In this document: positions 23,979 to 34,026 of the stretch, in pieces | Numbering within the stretch: position 1 is the first letter of the stretch | Layout: every line of letters starts with the position of its first letter | Assembly: GCA_028554795.2 (NCBI GenBank) | Contig: CM068835.1 | Location: 35,544,401-35,608,400, forward strand | Source: Sinohyriopsis cumingii | Taxonomy: Eukaryota; Mollusca; Bivalvia; Unionida; Unionidae | Length of the DNA: 64,000 bases | Direction of reading: 5' to 3' | Made by a program: the position numbers and the translations under genes | Notes under the pieces: model-generated | The model's database searches: none | What the model was told of the DNA's origin: nothing | What the model saw: only the letters and a program-made list of their open reading frames with translations

Positions 23979-23994
23979 TATTAATATTAACATA
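23971..23994. repeat. Perfect 24-bp palindrome at the inner edge of the right inverted repeat
   Basis: TATGTTAATATT followed by its exact reverse complement. It overlaps the stop codon of the 23748-23978 gene and ends one base before the repeat starts. The left inverted repeat has no equivalent. Confidence 0.9.
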
Positions 23995-24313
23995 AACCCA
24001 AAGGCCCTTTTCAGGGCCAGCCATATATCTCGAAAAGAGATAGCCTTTCAATTGCCTACCCCTTTTTTATTTTGTTTTAGAGTCCCTCCCTGTTTCAATT
24101 TTACATAGACCCTATACAGTCCCAGGGATTTTTTGGCCATGTTAATTCCCATAGACCCTATATTGTCCCACGATTTTTCTCCATGTTAATTCCCATAGAC
24201 CCTATATTGTCCCACGATTTTTCTCCATGTTAAATTTACATAGACCCTATATTGTCCCAAGGGTATTTTTAATGATAAGTCCCATAGACCCTATAGGATC
24301 CCCATTCACTACT
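23995..24313 (-). repeat. Right terminal inverted repeat of element B
   Basis: Near-exact reverse complement of 4611-4943. It holds histone-type signal no. 5 at its inner end and three to four GGGACAATATAGGGTCTATG-type units at its outer end. It ends in ACTACT at 24313. Confidence 0.93.
24003..24042 (+). terminator. Histone-type 3' stem-loop plus downstream element, no. 5
   Basis: Plus-strand GGCCCTTTTCAGGGCC (24003-24018) is preceded by CCCAAA and followed by AGCCA, then by TCTCGAAAAGAGATA (24028-24042). The downstream element can also fold as a small hairpin. The stem is perfect, unlike the copy in the left repeat. Confidence 0.87.
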
Positions 24314-24880
24314 CACATACACACAACAAACGTACGCGCACGCATAAAACACACATACACACAGAAAGAAACGTACACGCACTCATACAAATACACACAC
24401 ACACAATCATACGTATGCGCACGCACACACACAAATAAACATGCACACAAACGTACGCACAAGCACACAAACACACATGCACACACAAACTAACGTAGGC
24501 ACACGCCTACAAACACAAATACAAACACAATGAAACGTACGGGCACACACGCAAGCACAAACAAAAACACGCACATACAAACAGACACAAACAAACGTAC
24601 GCGCACGCATACAAACACACATACACACGAACAAACGTACGCGTGCTCATACAAACACACACACAAACTTACGCGCACTCTATAAAACACAGAATAAAAC
24701 GTACGCGCACGCATACATTCACAACTACACATACACTCAAACGTACGCGCACACACACATACAAACACATACACACACAAACTAACGTACGCGCACGCAT
24801 ACAAACACAAATACACACACAAACAAAGGTACGCGCATGCACACAAACAAAAATACAGACACACACTCTCTTACACGGCA
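24314..24880. repeat. CA/CG-rich minisatellite right of element B
   Basis: Repeating ACGTACGCGCACGCAT and ACAAACACACA units. It lies on the same strand as the tract at 3431-4556 but lacks the TTAAGGGATAAG spacers. Both tracts end in similar sequence (CAGAGAAACGAAG near 4565 and 24882), so B probably inserted within or between related tracts of A. No gene. Confidence 0.8.
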
Positions 24881-25129
24881 GAGAAACGAAGAGCTTACAG
24901 ACACACTTCTATTTTTTAACTTACAGACAAAAACACAAAGGTTTTGTACAGTGACTTGTTTATATTCCACTTTGATTGTTTTGATGTGTGTTTTATAGAT
25001 GCACTGAACCCTTTGGCTTTCATGTACTTTCGTCTTTCGTGTTCCATTTTAAAAATGCTTTTGAAATAAACGTGTCCTGAAAACTCTTGTCTTGTCTATC
25101 TTCGTTTCAAAAGTGACATTCCCTGCACT
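24881..25129 (+). other. Element A remnant upstream of its ATPase
   Basis: From about 24945 the sequence matches, in reverse orientation, B at 15650-15860: CCTTTGGCTTTCATGTA, AATAAACGTG and CTCTTGTCTTGT are shared. It therefore holds the end of the overlapping membrane-protein frame, the poly(A) signal and the ATPase leader, without an intact gene. Confidence 0.65.
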
Positions 25130-25850
25130 GTTGCTACCTCTGCTGTCTCTGCTCCCTCTTCCTGCACTTTCAAAGTCATCGACGAAAAGTTAGATCGTGC
25201 TAGTTGGGAGTCCTTGTATCTTTTCCATCCCTTTAACATGTTAACAGCTGGACCGAAAGGTTCAGGTAAAACCGAATTTGTCAAACGTTTGATCGAACAT
25301 TAATAATGGTTGATCAATCGTCCACCTCAACGTATCGTGTGGTGTTACAAGAGTGGCAATCGGTGTACAGTCTCTTGCGAGAAAGTCAAGGCGATTCCAT
25401 CGTGTTTGTGGAAGGCATTCCTGGCGAAGACGACGAGATCGTGTCTGACACCAGTCAAGCTCACTTGGTCATCTTCGGCGACATGTTAGGATAAGACGAG
25501 GAAGAAATTAAACTGTGGTTTACGTGCAGAGGGCATCATCGTAATGCCGGTGTCATTTACATCACCCATAATTTGTTTCAACAAAGTAAAGCCCATCGCA
25601 TCATCAGTCTCAGTGCTCATTATGTCGTCTTGTTTAAAAGCCCTAGAGATAAATCGCAAGCGCAGGTGCTAGCCAAACAGTTAGGATCTCCTTGGTTGAC
25701 TCATGCGTACGACGATGCCACGCAAACTCATCACGCCTATTTACTCGTGGATTTAAAATCCACCCCACCCCCGATTGTTTGCGATTTCGTACCCATCTGC
25801 TTCACCACTAGTGCCAAGACTGAGGGCCTGTCGTGTACATGTCGACATAA
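25130..25850 (+). pseudogene. ATP: Decayed packaging ATPase of element A
   Basis: Homologous to the B ATPase throughout. The start codon has decayed, the Walker A region survives as GPKGSGKTE, a frame break follows near 25300, and a stop falls just after the Walker B region (VIFGDMLG). Long blocks downstream (QQSKAHRIISLSAHYVVLFK) are still readable. Confidence 0.88.
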
Positions 25851-25895
25851 AAAAAAATCTATAAAATTCTCGGACACTTTTGGTCTGTCTCACAC

Positions 25896-26816
25896 ATCGT
25901 CAATAAGGCGTCCCGTCAGTCTCATCTTCCCGTGAAATTGATTCGTGCCTTGTACGGCATCATTCACGAAAAAAAATTCACAAATAAGTGCTCGTGCCTT
26001 AGAAGCCAGTCTCAAAGAGGTCTTACGATGGTTTACGGTGACACCACGTCAATTATGTCAAGGCATCATTCCCATCCCTCACCAAACCAAACACTTATTT
26101 GACAGAAACAAAGTAGCCCTGACGCAACTGGCTGATCCCCGCATAGACACTCAAACCAAAAAGAAAATTATTTTGAAACCTAGAGGTAGCGGTTCTCTAG
26201 AAGGTGTCATGATTCGCTCCATCTTAAAATGGGATCCCAACGCCCCAAAGTCATCCATAAGAAAAAGCCACTCCCCGACCCAAACCTACCAAGAAGAAAA
26301 ACAGCAGTTGTGTCAAGACCAGGTCACACCCCAGAACAAGAAAAGCCCCCCCCCCTCCGAAAATACCACAGAAAGGCCCTACAGTCCGGGTGCAACCTTA
26401 CATCTCCAAACCACGATCTGCGGCGAAGGTGACTGCGTCTCCAGTAGCCTCAGGTTTTTCCACTTCCCCATTGATAGCTATACCAGTCAAACCCAAGTTG
26501 ACACTCGTTCTTCCCCCCTTTGATGAAAAAATAGAAACACGTGTCTCCAGGAAATTCCCCAGCGGAGACATCCTCCTCCTCTTTAGCCGCAGCGGCAGCT
26601 GCTCACAAAGTACCTGACCCCAACATCAAAGTCCAAGAGAGATCGGGCATGTTAAAGAATTTACTCGACTTATCCAAACAAGAACTGTCCCGATTTAGTC
26701 CGCTGATAACCTCTCCACGACGCGTGATGCCTGTCATCAAGTTGATACGACGTAGAGACAATCAGTGGCGACTCATTAAACTGTTAAAAAGACCTATACC
26801 AGACGATAATTATTAG
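25896..26816 (+). pseudogene. Decayed basic DNA-condensing-type protein of element A
   Basis: Corresponds to 13894-14847. The N-terminal domain (ARALEASLKEVLRWFTVT, then VALTQLADPRIDTQTKK) and the C-terminal helix (RSGMLKNLLDLSKQELSRFSPL) are recognisable. The lysine-rich middle has diverged, and the reading frame changes at least twice. Confidence 0.82.
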
Positions 26817-26842
26817 TGTATTTGTGCTCGGGAACCAACAAA

Positions 26843-27558
26843 GATGTCACACACCCTCCAGAAGTCATCCCTCTTCTAAACCCAAAGGAAAGTAAAGGAA
26901 AGGACTTCCTCCTCGTTTAGCCAAACATTGGTACGTGTTGTCCGTCCTTTCCAAAGTCTCTCCACTCATGCGAAAACAACTCATTCAAACCTTCTCGAAA
27001 TACGTAGTCGATACCGTGTATGAATGTTGGCTGAATGTATTGAAAGGTACTACATGTATACCTTTGTCTCAACATCAGAAAGAATGCTTAGCCAAGTATC
27101 GATACGTTCTTCGCCAAATAGTCCAGAAGAAAATACCCATCCGTAGAAAGAAAATGATGTTGATGCAATTTTGCCCATGTTTTTAGGACCCTTGCTGAAA
27201 GGCAGAGGTAGGCAAACTTTCCAGTGCAAGTGCCGCATACACAAATTTACACCTTGTCGCGGGCCGCATAGTTCATTAAGTAAAATAATTGATATTTGAA
27301 ATAGCAAAACAAAAGGTTTTTCTAAATAACATCATAATTAATTTTCATTTGTTAATATGTTGTTAATATTTGAAAACTGAACTTAAACTTCAAAAGAAGC
27401 ACATTTATTTGATAAACAGAGTAACGTAAACAGAGTCAGTGCGAATGATGACTTGTTCCTAGGCCGCATGAAAGCCCTTGGCGGGCCGCATGCGGCCCGC
27501 GGGCCGTAGTTTGCCCACCCCTGTTGAAAGGAGTATTGGAAAAAATGCTGGGATGACT
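26843..27558 (+). pseudogene. Decayed basic virion protein of element A, split by a hAT element
   Basis: Corresponds to 13448-13834. The matching parts are at 26843-27202 and 27524-27558, separated by the insertion at 27203-27523. VLSKVSPLMRKQLIQTFSK is one readable stretch. An early stop lies near 26930. Confidence 0.82.
27203..27523. mobile_element. Non-autonomous hAT-type element, 321 bp
   Basis: The ends are CAGAGGTAGGCAAACT and, reversed, CAGGGGTGGGCAAACT, the inverted ends known for a widespread hAT family whose copies are rich in GCGGGCCGCATGCGGCCC. It is flanked by 8-bp target duplications CTGAAAGG (27195-27202) and TTGAAAGG (27524-27531), the size used by hAT transposases. No transposase gene is present. 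Confidence 0.88.
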
Positions 27559-27639
27559 CATGGGAGCAAGATAAAAAAGGACCAAGAAAATAAAATGGAC
27601 CTTTGGAGTCAAAAGACCTCAGACGTGACTTTTGGAATC

Positions 27640-28318
27640 CAGTAAAAGGACGAAAACTGATTTTAGTGCCTTACAAACGGTGAATGGAATTATATCGTTG
27701 ACAAGAACAACGGACCCCACAAATACCTCCCAATCTTCATTTGAGCTAGGTGTGCCAGTTAAAAAACGAACTACAATCGTTGATGGATTGCAACGATTGT
27801 TCAGAAACGTAAAACCGCAACGGTACGGTCAAGTGTTTCAACTACTTCAACTTTTTCAACAAAAAGCTAAAGACCAAACAGCTCGACCGACTCTGAAAGA
27901 TTTTATAACCCTGATGAAAGTCCATCACCATCACCCCCAGTGACCATGACAGACGCAGCCCCACGGATGCCTGAGGAAGAAGAGGCACGAGAAGCCTTTC
28001 AAACACCGTCAGCAGCTCCCATCCCTAGTAAGACTGCAGCGTCCTTATTAACCCCCTACACCCACACCACAACGAGATGAACTCAAATGTTTGGTTAAAA
28101 GGATGACGTCCACTCCTCCTTCGACAGAATTGAAACAGAAAGAAGGGAAATCAGAAGTGAAAATAAAAACAAGACCAAAGTCATCCCATTAACGCCACCA
28201 CCACCACCACTCACCTAGACTTCTACCCCCGTGACACATCGGACACGTAAAGCCGTTTCCAAACCACCACCTCACCCCCATCCTAAGGAGCATCCGTGAA
28301 GAGTGGGTGATATATTAA
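27640..28318 (+). pseudogene. Decayed 210-residue-type protein of element A
   Basis: Homologous to 12766-13398: an AAGGACGAAAACT start region, LILVPYKR, and QRYGQVFQLLQLFQQKAKDQ are recognisable. There are several frame breaks and stops. Its presence in both elements shows the gene is a stable part of the lineage. Confidence 0.75.
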
Positions 28319-28321
28319 GAA

Positions 28322-29357
28322 AACGGAGAATGTGTTAGCCAGTATTTACTACGATCCATATCATCCTTCGGGGTACGGAGGAGTTAAGAAATTGTATCGT
28401 GCTGCCAAAGACCAACTGAAAAGTGTCCGTTTACCTCAAGTGCAACGATGGTTACTAGAACGCACAATTACACAAACTCATTCCGATTTAGCCGATGTCT
28501 CTCATTTGACTACCTACAATCGTGGCTACAAATATTTGTTTTGTGTAATCGACGTCTTTTTGCCTGGGTCGTACCATTGACTTCCAAATCGAGCAGTGAG
28601 TTAGTGCGAACCCTCATATTGGTGTTGGAATAAAGAGGTCGTCACCCTCTTCGAAGGCAAACCGATAAAGGCACATAATTTCTGAACCAAGCTTTCCAAA
28701 AAGAATTAAAGAAATGAGACATTAGTTTTTTCACCACCGAGAATCTCAAAACCAAAGCTAGCATCGTGGAACGTTTCAACGCACACTGAAAGAACGCATG
28801 TGGAAATATTTTACGGATCAACACACTCTCAAGTACATCGACGTTTTACTGCACCTGATCCAAGCGTACAACCATTCTTACCACGAGAGCATCGATTGTG
28901 CTCCCCGCGAAGTGACTCCCGAGAACGATGTGACCATCTTTGAGCGCCTATTTGGTACGTTTCCGACTGTGCCTGTCCCCATGAAAGGTGGACTGTTGAC
29001 GACCGGAAATTCGGTGCGCACTGACAAAACCAAACGCGCTTTCGACAAAGGATACTTACCCAACTGGAACACCAAATTGTGTCGTGGCACTGGACAGGTG
29101 CGTGGTCGTCATTCAACCGTCTATTAATTGGAAGACATGAACGGGGAAGTGTTAAAAGGAGCTTTTTACTTGCCCGAGTGACAACGTGTGAACAAAAAGA
29201 AGACGAAGTGTACGACATTAAAAGCATTTTTGATCAAAGAACCCGTAAAGTGGGAAAACTTTGTGTCAAAGAAGACAGAGTACATTGGGAAGGATATCCG
29301 CCGAATTTTAACTCTTGGATCGACTCTTCGCAAGTCATCGACTATAAAAAGAAGTGA
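28322..29357 (+). pseudogene. INT: Decayed integrase of element A
   Basis: Corresponds to 11632-12744. LASIYYDPYHPSGYGGVKKL opens it. The regions around all three catalytic acids and the chromodomain (VHWEGYPPNFNSWIDSSQVI) are still recognisable, but there are stops and frame changes near 28580, 28670 and 29127. Confidence 0.88.
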
Positions 29358-29362
29358 CCATC

Positions 29363-29771
29363 ATGTCCTTCAATACAGTCTCAACCACCATATTGACCAC
29401 TCCTTCACCCAGTTCATATGTGCAATATCTACAACAACAACCCTTCTGGGTGTGATGTGGAGAACTTGTGCCTAAAACGCAAATCGTCTTTTTCTGCCAA
29501 ATCTTTCTGGTTCATCGGTGCAGCTATTGACAACTTGAGTTTTCAGCAAGGAGACAAACAATTGTGGATCATCTTACTGAGCAGTTGCATCGGTTACCTT
29601 CTCCCTAATCCTTCCCTGAAATACTCAAACGGTAACAACGAGAGTTTTGCGCCCAACGTCAGTCACTCTCACAACAGTCGCCATCCAAACAACAACAACC
29701 ACAATAACCCTCTTTTAGACACTCCTCTGACTTCGAGTGGCCCTTTGGAGATTAGAACTCAGGAATTATAA
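29363..29771 (+). pseudogene. Decayed two-helix membrane protein of element A
   Basis: Corresponds to 11210-11626. The second hydrophobic segment (LWIILLSSCIGYLLPNP) is conserved. The first segment is interrupted by a frame change near 29480-29500. Confidence 0.82.
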
Positions 29772-30645
29772 GCAATCGATTTTTCTTAACATTACCCAGT
29801 GACAATTCCTTGAATGTGTTTCCCCACAATACTTTGTGTTGTTTCACGGTCAATTTACCTCAGACCATCCAAGTGGATCACAAAGCCCATTGGGAAGTGG
29901 CTTTGGTGGAAATGATTCACCCTACATAAATCAAAAACATCACTGAAATCAAAACACGTTTGAGGTCGAAGGTCTGAACGACCAAGTGCAAAAATACTTG
30001 AACGAAAACGAAACTGTATATGCCTCTATGTAACGACAAGTGTCCCCCGATACTCTACGGTACATCTATATGTTGAAAATTCCCACAGGCTATTATTTTA
30101 GTGGTCAGCATCTGGTGCACACGATTGCTGCGGGATCAATGCGCAGTTTGGCAAAGCCTTGTAGAAAACAAAACAGCCGTCGCCTACTGATGAAATTTTC
30201 GGATGCCGAAACGTTGGCCATTAAATTTTGTCCTGAATTGTTTGACATTTTGGGTGGAGACCTTAAGATGATCAAGGGAAACCACATACCACTTATTGCC
30301 GACAACTTGCACTTTGCGAAATTTTTTAGAATACCGGTAGAACTGAACCAATTACTAATTTGATCTTTGTGCAATCTGATGTGGTTGATGTGGGACACAC
30401 CTCCGTACCGTTGCTATTAGTCATTTATTTCAAAGTGAATTTTTCCACGACTAATGAGCAGGAAAGTGGAAACACCTATCACGTTCACCGCGAATTTGTA
30501 CATCCTCACTATTTGCCTGTCAGTAGGTCGTATTTTGACACTCAACTTTGCTATAAAAGGAGATCTGGGACAAAATATTCAATTCACCAAAGGAAAAGTT
30601 ACGGTGAAACTCCATTTTCGAAATAAATTCTCTACTGACTCGTAA
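29768..30645 (+). pseudogene. Decayed penton-like minor capsid gene of element A
   Basis: Corresponds to 10275-11213. FLTLPSDNSLNVFPHNTLCC, then GYYFSGQHLVHTIA, then YHVHREFVHPHYLPVSRSY are readable in different frames. Confidence 0.85.
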
Positions 30646-31292
30646 GTCATGTATGGGGGCGCTCACCAGTTAGTATGTACTTTTGAGAGAGTGACGTATG
30701 TAAGGTGACGCTGTTTGCATTTAAAACATGCACAGTGGAGAGAATACCAGCATAATACAATGTGGCTGATATTTCTTTGGATATTGTACTTTCGGAAATT
30801 GTACATGATTTAAGCTCACTGGTAACTAAAATGATTGCTCCCTTGTGCTAAAAAATCAGCCTGAATTACACTCTCCGCAGCAGTGATTAAAAAAGGGAAA
30901 ATTAATTTTGCCAGACTAGAAAATACTAGCTTCTGAAAGTGCAATGAATGAATTACCAAATATGTAAAATGCAAAACAAGTTATCGGCTCTTTAATATAC
31001 AATTTACCTCTGAAGTTCAGGAAATGAAAATTACCAAGTGGTGCTAGCACTTTTTTTTTAAATGAACGCATCTGGAGTAAGGCCAAGCTGTATACTCTAT
31101 AACCCATATTATACCCATCAATTATACACCAAGTTAAAGGGAATTAAAGGTTCTGTGAACTATACCTAAGATATACAAGGTCTTTTTAAATAGCCAGTAT
31201 GACCAGCGAGGAAAGACGGGGAAATATTTTTCTTAAAAATATTACCCTCCGAGAATTAGATGTTTGTGATTATTAAATCACAGAGAGAAAAA
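30646..31292. repeat. Interspersed sequence replacing the core-protein gene of element A
   Basis: Non-coding sequence lies between the penton and major capsid remnants, where B has its 138-residue core protein. Part of it (31033-31257) is the second copy of the dispersed repeat at 1-225. The rest may belong to the same insertion; the left edge of that repeat is outside the window, so its full length is unknown. Confidence 0.65.
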
Positions 31293-32420
31293 ATGATGCT
31301 CTGAGAGTCTTCCGAATGTTTCAAGTCGGAACTGGATCTATTTGTCATGCCACCCACTATGATGACGATGCAAGAATTTCAATGGGTAGAATTTCATCCC
31401 ATCTCCTCTTTGACGACCTCAGCCCCCATCGAATTAGAAATCAAAGGACAGCCCGAAGATTACATCGATCTGAATAGCAGTTACTTGTACTTGAAAGTCA
31501 AAGTGATCAAAACGGACGAAACCGATCCGGGAGCCGATGATAGAGTAGCTCCCGTCAACCATTTCATGCATCCCTTGTTCAGCGAAGTGGATTTGTACTT
31601 AAATAAATAAAACTAGTCAGCAGGAGCATGGGTACTTACTCTTACCGAGCGTACCTGAAAAATCTCTCGACGTATGGCCCAAGAGGCCAAGAACACTCAT
31701 CTGGATGCTTGAGTGGTCTGGTAACCTGACATAGCAGGCAAGAATAAGTTTAACGACACAGCCCTGACAGCAGATGACGATCTTCACAATGTGGGCTTGA
31801 ACGACCGTCGAAAGAAAATCCTGGAAGAACGTAGTTTAGAGCTAATGGATTGTTTGCATTTGGACATATGGTTGCATGAAAAGTATTTGCTGCACGGAGT
31901 GGAGATCCGCCTAAGACTGACTTGTAGCAGTACCGTTTTCCATTTTATGGCCCCATGTCAACGAGTACAAAACCATCATCCAAGAAGACAGACTCTACTT
32001 GCGAAGCGTGGAAGTGTTACCCAAAGTAGGAAGCGACATCAGTCACACTTTGAGCAGAACGACCGCCAAGTATCCGATACGACGCGTGGAAGTGAAAACT
32101 TTCACCATTGCCGCTGAACTCCGATCCAAGAACGAAGATCATCTGTTCCAAGGACGGTTACCCATGCGTTTAATCGTTGGCATCGCCAATCCTTTCGAGT
32201 TCAAGCACTACAGAGTGTTCAAGACCGAAGTTAGTTGCGATGGAAAAACCTTGTGTAAGAGACCCTTCGAACCTAACTTTGCTCAGAAGAATTACTTGAG
32301 ATCGTTCTTGTCCCTGTACGAAGCCACCGGACATCTAAGGACCAACACCAGTCACGGCATTTCGTACGACGATTATGCAGGAGGCTAAACTCTGTGAGCC
32401 TTTGATTTCACTCAATGAAT
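31293..32420 (+). pseudogene. Decayed, 3'-truncated major capsid gene of element A
   Basis: Corresponds to 8528-9835 from its double ATG onward. QPEDYIDLNSSYLYLKVKV is intact, and a stop follows the VDLYLNK segment near 31608. Later blocks (LEVLPKVGSDIS type, KNYLRSFLSLYEATGHLR) are readable. Similarity stops near the AFDFT motif, where the right inverted repeat of A begins, so the capsid 3' end, the protease and any small genes have been deleted. Confidence 0.87.
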
Positions 32421-32422
32421 CG

Positions 32423-33356
32423 CCGTGAAAAGCTATAACGCTTGGCGGGGCGGGACATATAACTTTATATAACGCCTGGCGGACATTGTTGCCAATGTCC
32501 AGTACCGTGACGTCATCATTCCTATTGTCCCTATACAAACCCAATATTTTTTGTCCATATACTGGTTGTATATTCCCATGTTAAAGTCCCATTTTCCCCA
32601 AAGTGCCGGTCATGTATTCCCCATGTTAAATTCCCATTGTTGTTAGACAGTCCCAATCCATTGTCACTCTACATCCCTATGTTCTATTCCCCTTGTCCCT
32701 ATACAGTCCCAATGCATTGTTATTATACATCCCTATGTTCAATTCCCCTTGTAGCTGTACAGATCGAATCCATTAAATTTCCTTTGTCCGTATACAGGCC
32801 CAACCTATGTTAAACTATCATTGCCCCTATACAGGCCCAACCTCTTGTCAGTATATTCCTTGTCCGTATTCAGGCCCAAACTATGTTCGATTCCCATTGT
32901 CCCTAGAGTGGACATAAAATTTCCCGTGTCAAATTCCCTTTGTGGCTAGAGTGTATATACCCCTTTTAGCATTAAGGTCCCATTGAAGCTAGGGTGACCC
33001 AATCCTTTGTCGCCATGTTCAATTCCTCATTCACTCCATGTTAAATTTACCCATGTTAAATTCCCATTGTCCCCAGAGTGGATATAAAATTCCCCATGTT
33101 AATTTCCCATAGACCCTATAGTGGATATACAATTTTTTAACACTTAAGTCCCATTGAGGCTAAATCGTTTGTATTGAGCCTACACAAGCACAATCCCTTG
33201 ACGCCAAATAGTCCCAATCACAGTCCCAGTCAATTGAGCCGCTATAGTCCCACCCATGTTAAATTTCTCCATGTTAAATCCCCATTGTCCATAAACAGCC
33301 CCAGGCCCTTTTTAACTGGGATTTCCATTCTCCGTAAACAGCGCCCATTAACTACT
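32423..33356 (-). repeat. Right terminal inverted repeat of element A
   Basis: Diverged reverse complement of 1941-3190. Many TTCCCATTGTCCCTATAC-type units are present, and it ends in CATTAACTACT at 33356. The divergence between the two ends is far greater than in B, so A is older. Confidence 0.8.
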
Positions 33357-34026
33357 GACGCAATATTAAACACATGTAATATTTAAAAGTGAGATAAATT
33401 TCAAAGACATCATTTGATAAAAAATATTTACTAAATTAGAGAGTGGTCAGATTAAACATTTTCAAAAATTCGAAATAAGATTCAAGCAGACGAAGGTAAA
33501 TCTATTAAATGCCAAAAAAATGGGAAGGGGTAAGGATGGAGGGAAAGGACAATGGTCTCACGAACATTTAGCGGAAGCTAATGTGCGGATGTATGATTGT
33601 TTTCTTAATAAGCTTAAATACTTCATCAGTGTCATGTGTTACAATCTCACCATCTTAGGTCACGAGTTTCTAGATCATTTCGGGATTTTCTGCTTTGAAT
33701 CTCAGCTGACTTATACCTTTTCTCGAAGTATCTAAACAAATCAGAACCGCCCCGGGTCCGGCAAGAACACCAGATAAGATAAACAGCTGCTGCCTTGGTG
33801 TCTTCAGTGCATTACATCATTTTAACAAATCTTACTTGTAACTGAACTTGGGTTTGGGGCATTTGAGTTGAAGCAAGCTTTTACACGTAACTTTACTGTA
33901 GCAATGCTTGGCAAGAAAGATATAATTCAGCAAAGACACCGAATTATAAGAAGTGATATTAAAGTAGTCTGATTTTATTGTCTGAACGGCTGTAATTCCT
34001 TCTAACACTCAGCTCACTGAAATAAT
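33357..34026. other. Host non-coding sequence
   Basis: AT-rich flank to the right of element A. I see no convincing gene. Confidence 0.6.

Larger units (their letters stand above)
4611..24313. mobile_element. Element B: near-complete Polinton/Maverick (adintovirus-like)
   Basis: Near-identical inverted repeats (4611-4943 and 23995-24313) start with AGTAGT, in keeping with the AG...CT ends known for Polintons. The flanks TACATA (4605-4610) and CACATA (24314-24319) match in five of six bases, consistent with the family's 6-bp target duplication. The length of 19.7 kb is normal for the class. It encodes protein-primed polymerase, retroviral-type integrase, packaging ATPase, adenain-like protease, and major and minor capsid proteins. 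This gene set is that of a virus-like transposon. The split polymerase and one in-frame stop suggest it is no longer fully autonomous, unless recoding occurs. Confidence 0.95.
1941..33356. mobile_element. Element A: decayed Polinton/Maverick (outer, older)
   Basis: Diverged inverted repeats at 1941-3190 and 32423-33356 bound this element. Its right end reads AGTAGTTAATGG inward and its left end CGTAGTTAATGG, resembling the AGTAGTGAATGG end of element B. Between them, on the plus strand, lie broken copies of B-type genes in the order ATPase, two basic proteins, a 210-residue protein, integrase, membrane protein, penton and major capsid. Polymerase, protease and small-gene regions are missing. 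The flanks GACATC and GACGCA do not form a clear target duplication. Element B and a hAT element have inserted into it. Gene content and inverted ends make the Polinton assignment firm; the exact boundaries are less certain. Confidence 0.8.

Noticed and set aside
4920-24018. Hairpins read as bacterial-type terminators
   Set aside because: The context is eukaryotic, and loop, flanks and downstream purine element match histone mRNA ends much better than a hairpin followed by a T run.
1531-24880. CRISPR-like array among the tandem repeats
   Set aside because: Units are degenerate eukaryotic minisatellites without regular unique spacers, and the gene structure is eukaryotic.
24227-24970. Open frames in both strands right of element B
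   Set aside because: Same cause: ACACAC and ACGTACGCGC repeats.
33520-33735. 71-residue plus-strand frame
   Set aside because: No domain, no conserved context and ordinary length for chance in this composition.
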